From positions 1 to 11,162 of the forward strand of contig JAPKCR010000025.1 in assembly GCA_026421135.1 (NCBI GenBank): a stretch of DNA of 11,162 nt, given 5' to 3'. The position numbers were made by a program, and so were the translations under genes. The notes beneath the pieces were generated by a model. That model searched no databases and was not told where the DNA came from. It worked only from the letters and a program-made list of their open reading frames with translations. The first letter of the stretch is position 1, and the number at the start of each line of letters is the position of its first letter. Origin of the DNA: Sulfitobacter sp. Its GTDB lineage: Bacteria; Pseudomonadota; Alphaproteobacteria; Rhodobacterales; Rhodobacteraceae. Below are positions 6,780 through 11,162 of this stretch, piece after piece.

Positions 6780-8129
6780 CTATGTTTGGAATTCTATCCT
6801 GACTTTGAGGCCCGGCGCGTTGTCTAGCAACGTCAAACTACCCCCGTGCAGCCTTACGACCCCTTCCACCAGACTAAGGCCCAATCCATTGCCGGGCGTG
6901 TGCCTGCTCCGGTCCAAACGGTAAAGCCGGCGCACGACATTTTCACGTTCGGATTTTGGAATTCCAGGTCCGTTATCCGCGACCTCTAGCACCGCACGGC
7001 CTCGGGTTTTTGAAAGGCTTACAGTTATTTCACTGCCCTTCGAGGTATGGCGCATGGCGTTTTCCACCAAATTTGCCAGCACTTGACCCAGCAGATTTTT
7101 GTCGCCCACCACTTGCACAGGTTCAACCGGAACTGCGCAGACCAGCGATTGGTCATTTGCAGAGGCGGCGGGTTCATAGACTTCGGTCATGGTCTGACAC
7201 AGCTGGTTCAGATCGACGGGTTTGAAATGGGCCTTGGGAGACCCGGATTCGACCGATGCGATTTGCAAAAGCGACTGGAACACCGATGCGATGCCCTCGA
7301 CTTCGTCTTGGGCTTTGCCCAGCAACGCGCCTTCGTCCGAGGCGGGCGGAACGGTGCGCGCCATATCGTCCAGATACACGGCAACACGCTGGATCGGTGT
7401 TTTTAGATCATGCGCGATGTCCGAGGAAACCTGCCGCAGCATTTGCGTCTGCGCCTCTTGTGCGGCGGCCATCTGGTTCACCTTGTCGCCAATGCGCACC
7501 AGATCATCCGCCCAGCGCGGCCCCACAGTTACCCGCGCCGCCAGATCGCCGTTCATCAGGTCATCCAACGTACCGCCAATCACCTCGACGTGACGTTTGC
7601 TGCGCCGCGCCAGATACAGCCCTCCCGACAAGGCGATCAAGACTGTCGGCAACAGGCTTAGCAACAGAATATTAATGAATACGACCCGCAGGGCTTCGAT
7701 CTGGGCAAGGCTGCGTGCAACGGTCAACTGTCCACCGTAAAGTTGTGACGTAAGGGACAGATAATCACCGTCATATTCTGTCCGACTCTTGGCAAGCGAC
7801 ACAATGCGATAGCCCTCGTCGTCGCGCGCGATGGCCCCGTTGCCAAAAATTTGCCCAGTCCGCGTGATATAGCTCAGGATCACGCGGCCCGGGTCGGTGT
7901 CACGAGATTCAGCATCCACCAACAACGCCACAGCCCGAGAATTAGGGGCTGCACGAAACCCTGCGATGTCTTGTTCCAGATCGGCGCGGATCGCCGTTTC
8001 AAACGAATTTCTGGTCACCGCATAACTGGCCAAAAGGCTAAGCAAGCTAACCGTCGAAAACAGCAGCACCAGCAAAAGCGCCAGACGAACCGGCATGGAC
8101 CGCCAAAGCTGCCGGATGCGGCCCTTCAT
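6780..8129 (-). CDS. HAMP-domain sensor histidine kinase
   Basis: A 449-residue inner-membrane sensor kinase. Layout: short cytoplasmic start, membrane helix at about 15-38, periplasmic sensing region of roughly 110 residues (39-148), second helix at about 150-173, HAMP linker (174-225), then the dimerisation and phosphotransfer domain with H240 in SSDIAHDLKTPIQR, and the ATPase domain with N-box ENAMRHT (N357), G1 box DNGPGIP (385-391), RLYRLDRSR (401-409) and G2 box GNGLGLSL (413-420). All catalytic motifs are intact, so it should phosphorylate the partner regulator. The signal is unknown; the small periplasmic region without a recognisable fold, together with a DegP-type protease gene beyond the regulator and a bd oxidase after it, suggests envelope or respiratory stress. 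Start overlaps the regulator stop (ATGA), so the pair is translationally coupled. Confidence 0.95.
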   Translation of the reverse strand: MKGRIRQLWRSMPVRLALLLVLLFSTVSLLSLLASYAVTRNSFETAIRADLEQDIAGFRAAPNSRAVALLVDAESRDTDPGRVILSYITRTGQIFGNGAIARDDEGYRIVSLAKSRTEYDGDYLSLTSQLYGGQLTVARSLAQIEALRVVFINILLLSLLPTVLIALSGGLYLARRSKRHVEVIGGTLDDLMNGDLAARVTVGPRWADDLVRIGDKVNQMAAAQEAQTQMLRQVSSDIAHDLKTPIQRVAVYLDDMARTVPPASDEGALLGKAQDEVEGIASVFQSLLQIASVESGSPKAHFKPVDLNQLCQTMTEVYEPAASANDQSLVCAVPVEPVQVVGDKNLLGQVLANLVENAMRHTSKGSEITVSLSKTRGRAVLEVADNGPGIPKSERENVVRRLYRLDRSRHTPGNGLGLSLVEGVVRLHGGSLTLLDNAPGLKVRIEFQT

Positions 8130-8797
8130 CCATCAATCCTATAGCCAGCACCACGCACGGTCTGGATCAACTCGCGTTCAAACGGCTTGTCCACCTTGGC
8201 TCGCAAGCGGCTGACGTGGGTTTCAACGACATTGGTCATTGGGTCGAAGCTGATGTCCCAAACCGCCTCAAGCAGCATGGTGCGGGTTTGCACCCTGCCC
8301 TTGCGGCGCAAAAGATGTTCCAGCAATGCAAATTCGCGTGGCAGCAAATCAATGTTCTGACCCGCCCGCGTGACCTTGCGTGTGATCAAATGCATCTCAA
8401 GATCACCCGCACGCAATACGGTTTCCTGTTCAATCGCCTGCGGGCGCCGGGCCAATGCCGCGACCCGCGCCGACAATTCGCCAAACGCAAACGGCTTGAC
8501 CAGATAATCGTCTCCGCCCGCATTCAGGCCACTGATCCGGTCATCTACACTGCCCATCGCGGTCAAAAATAACACGGGCGTTGTATTGCCCGCGCCGCGC
8601 AACGTCTTGACCAGCGTCAGGCCGTCAACCTCTGGCAGCATACGGTCGACGATCAGCACATCGTAGCTGCCTGAGGTCGCCTGAAACAGCCCCTCGCGGC
8701 CTTCTGTCACCAGATCAACGGTGTGCCCCTCTTCGCGCAAGCCGCGCGCGATATAGGTACCCGTGGTGGCGTCATCTTCTACTACAAGCAGTTTCAT
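8126..8797 (-). CDS. OmpR-family response regulator (receiver plus winged helix)
   Basis: A 223-residue DNA-binding regulator, a standard length for the OmpR/PhoB family. The receiver domain (about 1-115) has the acidic pair D8/D9, phospho-acceptor D51 in LIVDRMLP, T79 in FLTAMG and K101 in YLVKPF. The C-terminal winged helix (about 128-223) includes LLPREFALLEHLLRRKGRVQTR (split here by helix ends) and the closing ETHVSRLRAKVDKPF and RGAGYRI motifs. The start at 8797 (MKLLVVEDD) is chosen because the receiver's first strand must begin here; the frame is open 22 residues further upstream, but that part shows no family similarity and lies in the divergent promoter region. It is followed by its kinase with a four-base overlap. 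Likely targets, by position, are its own operon, the divergent protease gene and possibly cydAB. Confidence 0.95.
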   Translation of the reverse strand: MKLLVVEDDATTGTYIARGLREEGHTVDLVTEGREGLFQATSGSYDVLIVDRMLPEVDGLTLVKTLRGAGNTTPVLFLTAMGSVDDRISGLNAGGDDYLVKPFAFGELSARVAALARRPQAIEQETVLRAGDLEMHLITRKVTRAGQNIDLLPREFALLEHLLRRKGRVQTRTMLLEAVWDISFDPMTNVVETHVSRLRAKVDKPFERELIQTVRGAGYRIDG

Positions 8798-8849
8798 TTC
8801 ATCCGTTCCGTCTGAGCCATGCCAAGGCGATACCCTAAAATTGGACGTC

Positions 8850-8919
8850 TGGCAGCCCTGCAACGTAATCTAACAGATTTGTATATGGCGCAAAAACACC
8901 CTGTAACAACGGGCTGCCA
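8850..8919. repeat. 9-bp inverted repeat in the regulator/protease divergent region
   Basis: TGGCAGCCC at 8850-8858 and its exact complement GGGCTGCCA at 8911-8919 flank 52 bases in the middle of the 157-base region between the response regulator and the protease gene. The repeat brackets the likely promoter zone of both genes. It may be a pair of binding sites for a shared regulator, with the half-sites far apart, or a stem in a leader transcript. By rough expectation a perfect 9-bp pair arises by chance in a few percent of regions this long, so support is limited. Confidence 0.35.
8880..8909 (-). promoter_or_regulatory. Candidate sigma-70-type promoter of the response regulator operon
   Basis: On the minus strand TTGTTA (8904-8909) and TATACA (8880-8885) are separated by 18 bases, each matching the consensus at four of six positions. 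Transcription would start near 8873, leaving a leader of about 75 bases before the regulator ATG. It sits between the arms of the 9-bp inverted repeat. No comparably good plus-strand promoter for the protease gene was found; TTGGAC at 8841 with CGTAAT at 8864 is the best weak candidate. Confidence 0.35.
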
Positions 8920-8954
8920 TTTGGCTTGCATACCGATGATGTAAGGAAACAATC

Positions 8955-10073
8955 ATGACATCTTTTATGAAATCACCCCGCCGCGCGATGCCATTTGTAT
9001 TGGCTGCCGCTTTGGCGTCGACCTCTCTGGTGGCGATTGCCCCAACCACGGCACTGGCCGTCCCCGCAGGCGGATACGCCGATCTGGTCGAAACGATATC
9101 CCCTTCGGTCGTGTTTATCGAAGTTTCAGGGACATCCGCAAAATCCGCACCGCAGATGGAAATGCCCCAAGATATGCCTGAGGAACTGCGCAAGCGGTTT
9201 GAACAGATGATGCCCGGCCAAGGTGCCGAAGCGCAGCCCGTTCAGGGCCTTGGGTCTGGTTTTATCATTTCTACCGATGGCCAAATCGTGACCAACAACC
9301 ACGTGGTCGAAGGCGCTGACAAGGTCACCGTCAAACTTTCGGACGGGCGCAGCTTTGAAGCCAAAGTCGTCGGCAGCGATCCAATGACAGACATTGCCCT
9401 GTTGAAAATCGAGGCTGATGTTGATCTGCCCGCCGTGACATTTGGTTCATCCGAAAGCATGCGTGTGGGCGATGAAGTCGTAGCAATGGGCAATCCCTTT
9501 GGCCTTGGCGGCACTGTGACCACTGGCATCGTTTCTGCCAAATCACGCAATATAAACGCAGGCCCCTACGATGATTTCATCCAGACCGACGCGGCGATCA
9601 ACCGTGGCAATTCCGGTGGCCCTTTGTTTAACAACGCGGGCGAAGTGATTGGCGTGAACACCGCAATCCTTTCCCCCGGTGGCGGGTCGGTTGGCATCGG
9701 TTTTTCCGTACCGTCCGATCTGGTGCAAAACATTGTCGCTGACCTGGCCGATGACGGAACTATCACGCGCGGTTGGCTGGGCGTTCAAATCCGCCCGATG
9801 ACAGAAGAAGTCGCGCAGGTTTTGGGCTATGATGTGCCAAAAGGCGCAGTTATCGAAGCTGTCGGCGACGATAGCCCGGCCAAGGAAGCAGGCCTTGAGA
9901 AGGGGGATATCATCCTGTCCTTCAACGGCACTACCATCGACGAGCTGCGCGATTTGACCCGTGCTGTGGCTGACACAGACCCTGATCAAACGGCAGATGT
10001 GGTGATTTTGCACAAGGGCAAGGAAGTTACCCGCGCTGTCAAAATCGGCACCTTGGCTGCAAAAGACGCATAA
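8955..10073 (+). CDS. HtrA/DegP-family periplasmic serine protease with a single PDZ domain
   Basis: A 372-residue exported trypsin-like protease. A Sec signal peptide covers about residues 1-35 (basic SPRR, hydrophobic core, cleavage expected after ALA at 33-35). The protease domain follows, with a loop rich in M, Q, P and E (about 58-97) resembling the LA loop of DegP/DegQ, then the catalytic triad H116 (TNNHVV), D146 (TDIALLKI) and S220 (GNSGGPL). One PDZ domain occupies about 272-365, with the carboxylate-binding loop RGWLGV at 272-277. DegP and DegQ proteins normally have two PDZ domains and about 450-500 residues, so this one is shorter, closer in layout to DegS, but with a cleavable signal and a long LA loop. 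It should degrade or refold damaged periplasmic proteins. The start is supported by AAGGA seven bases upstream. Divergent from a two-component system, which is a likely regulator. Confidence 0.95.
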   Translation: MTSFMKSPRRAMPFVLAAALASTSLVAIAPTTALAVPAGGYADLVETISPSVVFIEVSGTSAKSAPQMEMPQDMPEELRKRFEQMMPGQGAEAQPVQGLGSGFIISTDGQIVTNNHVVEGADKVTVKLSDGRSFEAKVVGSDPMTDIALLKIEADVDLPAVTFGSSESMRVGDEVVAMGNPFGLGGTVTTGIVSAKSRNINAGPYDDFIQTDAAINRGNSGGPLFNNAGEVIGVNTAILSPGGGSVGIGFSVPSDLVQNIVADLADDGTITRGWLGVQIRPMTEEVAQVLGYDVPKGAVIEAVGDDSPAKEAGLEKGDIILSFNGTTIDELRDLTRAVADTDPDQTADVVILHKGKEVTRAVKIGTLAAKDA

Positions 10074-10082
10074 GCACCACTA

Positions 10083-10145
10083 CCAGCGGGCTTACCTCGT
10101 CCTCGCTGGAAATAACGCTTTGGCGTGTCCCCCGATCCGCCAAAG
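10083..10145 (+). other. Two hairpins in the 3' untranslated region of the protease gene
   Basis: CCAGCG (10083-10088) pairs with CGCTGG (10104-10109), and CTTTGGCG (10118-10125) pairs with CGCCAAAG (10138-10145). Neither is followed by a T-run on the plus strand, so they are not terminators for the protease gene; on the minus strand the second is followed by GCGTTATTT and could weakly end the alcohol dehydrogenase transcript. Together with the strong terminator after them they make a compact structured tail of about 135 bases. Confidence 0.45.
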
Positions 10146-10172
10146 TTAGCCCACCGATACGCGGTGTGGCCC

Positions 10173-10217
10173 GCATGCCCCGATACGAAGAACCTATCGG
10201 GGCATGCCTGGTTTTTT
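10173..10217 (+). terminator. Strong intrinsic terminator of the DegP-type protease gene
   Basis: A perfect 13-bp stem, GCATGCCCCGATA (10173-10185) with TATCGGGGCATGC (10195-10207), encloses a nine-base loop and is followed after CTGG by six Ts (10212-10217). The T-run is on the plus strand only; reading the minus strand, the stem is followed by GGGCCACACC, so it does not serve the convergent alcohol dehydrogenase gene in the classic way. Confidence 0.85.
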
Positions 10218-10225
10218 AGGTGAAA

Positions 10226-11162
10226 TTAGATTGTCGCCTCGAAAAGCTTGCGCAGATTGTCGCTGGTCAAGGTGACCGGATTGCCGCCGCAAGACGGGTC
10301 TTCCAGTGCCATAGCGACCAGATCATCCATACGGTCAGCGGTTACACCCATTTCAGACAACTTGCGTGGAATGGCAAAGCTGTCGTTAAAATCCTGAACA
10401 AAGCTGCGGAAACCGTCATAGCCGCCATCAATGCGCAAATATCCCGCTGCCCGGTCGAACCGTTCACGGATCATATCTTCGTTCAGGTCCAGCACCGCAG
10501 GCATACACACAGCATTGGTGGTCCCGTGGTGGGTGTTGAATACAGCACCGATCGGGTGGCTCATCGCGTGGATCGCACCCAACCCTTTTTGAAAGGCCGT
10601 GGCCCCCATCGCGGCGGCCGACATCATTTGCGCGCGCGCCTCAATATCGGTGCCATCTGTATAGGCGCGCGGCAGATAATCAATGACCAGACGCATGCCT
10701 TCCAAGGCGATACCTTGGCTCATCGGGTGGTAAAACGGGCTGCTAAATGCCTCTACACAGTGGGCAAAGGCATCAAGGCCAGTGCCCGCTGTAATGTGTT
10801 TGGGCATGCCAACAGTCAGTTCAGGGTCACAGATCACAACCGTTGGCAGAACCTTGGGATGGAAGATAATCTTTTTCACATGGGTTTCGGAATTGGTCAG
10901 CACCGATGCGCGCCCGACCTCTGACCCGGTGCCAGCTGTGGTGGGTACGGCGATGATCGGCGCAATGGCATCTGCATCGGCGCGGGTCCACCAGTCGCCC
11001 ACATCCTCGTAATCCCAAACAGAACGCGTTTGGCCAGCCATGAACGCAACCATCTTGCCCAGATCAAGGCCCGACCCGCCGCCAAACGCGATCACGCCAT
11101 CATGGCCCCCGTCACGGTAGACTTGCAATCCAGCGGCCAAGTTGATTTCGGTCGGGTTCGCA
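10226..11162 (-). CDS. Iron-containing alcohol dehydrogenase (partial, N-terminus outside window)
   Basis: The C-terminal 311 residues of a group III (iron-activated) alcohol dehydrogenase; family members are about 380-400 residues, so some 70-80 N-terminal residues lie beyond the right edge. Numbering from the first full codon visible, the nucleotide-binding GGGSGLD is at 27-33 and PTTAGTGSEV at 73-82. The metal ligands match those of FucO: D130 and H134 in GLDAFAH, H198 in AIHAMSHP and H212 in NTHHG, with the conserved extra histidine H202. The fold and ligands are complete, so the enzyme should reversibly oxidise an alcohol with NAD(P). Substrate (ethanol, 4-hydroxybutyrate, lactaldehyde or others) cannot be chosen from the sequence. 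The frame continues upstream of the first possible internal start to the window edge, which is why it is called partial. It converges on the protease gene across 152 bases. Confidence 0.95.
   Translation of the reverse strand, partial: ANPTEINLAAGLQVYRDGGHDGVIAFGGGSGLDLGKMVAFMAGQTRSVWDYEDVGDWWTRADADAIAPIIAVPTTAGTGSEVGRASVLTNSETHVKKIIFHPKVLPTVVICDPELTVGMPKHITAGTGLDAFAHCVEAFSSPFYHPMSQGIALEGMRLVIDYLPRAYTDGTDIEARAQMMSAAAMGATAFQKGLGAIHAMSHPIGAVFNTHHGTTNAVCMPAVLDLNEDMIRERFDRAAGYLRIDGGYDGFRSFVQDFNDSFAIPRKLSEMGVTADRMDDLVAMALEDPSCGGNPVTLTSDNLRKLFEATI

Noticed and set aside
8798..8863. Extended N-terminus of the response regulator up to 8863
   Set aside because: Receiver domains begin at MKLLVVEDD; the extra 22 residues have no counterpart and would cover promoter sequence.
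9543..10013. Minus-strand open frame (156 codons) opposite the protease gene
   Set aside because: Antisense shadow of a GC-biased coding region; no ribosome site or recognisable motif.
10220..10924. Long plus-strand open frame (234 codons) opposite the alcohol dehydrogenase gene
   Set aside because: It lies antisense to a gene with complete metal-binding and cofactor motifs, shows no domain-like pattern, and starts within the dehydrogenase stop region without a ribosome site.
1..11162. Mobile elements, CRISPR arrays, tRNA or rRNA genes
   Set aside because: No transposase or integrase motifs, regularly spaced repeats, or RNA gene cloverleaf patterns were seen on either strand.

Overview
The window reads as chromosomal DNA of an alphaproteobacterium, most likely of the Rhodobacterales/roseobacter type. 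This is inferred from moderately GC-rich coding style and gene content (CoxG-like protein, cyanide-insensitive-type bd oxidase with a DUF2474-like small subunit, OmpR-type regulator beside a DegP-type protease). No rRNA, tRNA, CRISPR array, insertion sequence or phage gene was found. Genes are tightly packed: no gap exceeds 160 bases.

Left part (1-4016). A two-gene ABC exporter (ATPase, then an ABC-2 permease that runs off the left edge) is read on the minus strand with an ATGA stop/start overlap. Upstream of it on the same strand is a stand-alone CoxG/SRPBCC-family gene. Diverging from coxG is a DMT/EamA-family transporter on the plus strand. It ends tail to tail with a minus-strand zinc-free quinone oxidoreductase (MDR family), and the two stop codons share the bases TTAG.

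Central part (4058-8797). Five minus-strand genes follow one another in the direction of transcription: OmpR-family response regulator, HAMP histidine kinase (ATGA overlap), then after a 105-base gap cytochrome bd subunit I, subunit II, and a 36-residue single-helix subunit of the DUF2474/CydX kind. That last gene was found by reading past the cydB stop; its start overlaps the stop (TGATG). A 10-bp hairpin followed by TTTT closes the oxidase unit. The gap before cydA has no obvious terminator but carries a cluster of GATGC/GCATC repeats, so the oxidase could have its own regulated promoter, read-through from the two-component genes, or both.

Right part (8798-11162). A 157-base divergent region with a 9-bp inverted repeat separates the response regulator from a periplasmic trypsin-like serine protease of the HtrA/DegP family with only one PDZ domain. 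Its 3' untranslated region holds three hairpins, the last being a strong intrinsic terminator. The window ends inside a minus-strand iron-containing alcohol dehydrogenase whose N-terminus lies outside.

A reasonable working picture, which is inference, is an envelope/respiration stress module: a membrane sensor and its regulator flanked by a periplasmic quality-control protease on one side and an alternative quinol oxidase on the other. The remaining genes look like ordinary metabolic and transport functions. Nothing in the window is clearly a new system; the small oxidase subunit and the regulatory structures are the points most worth following.
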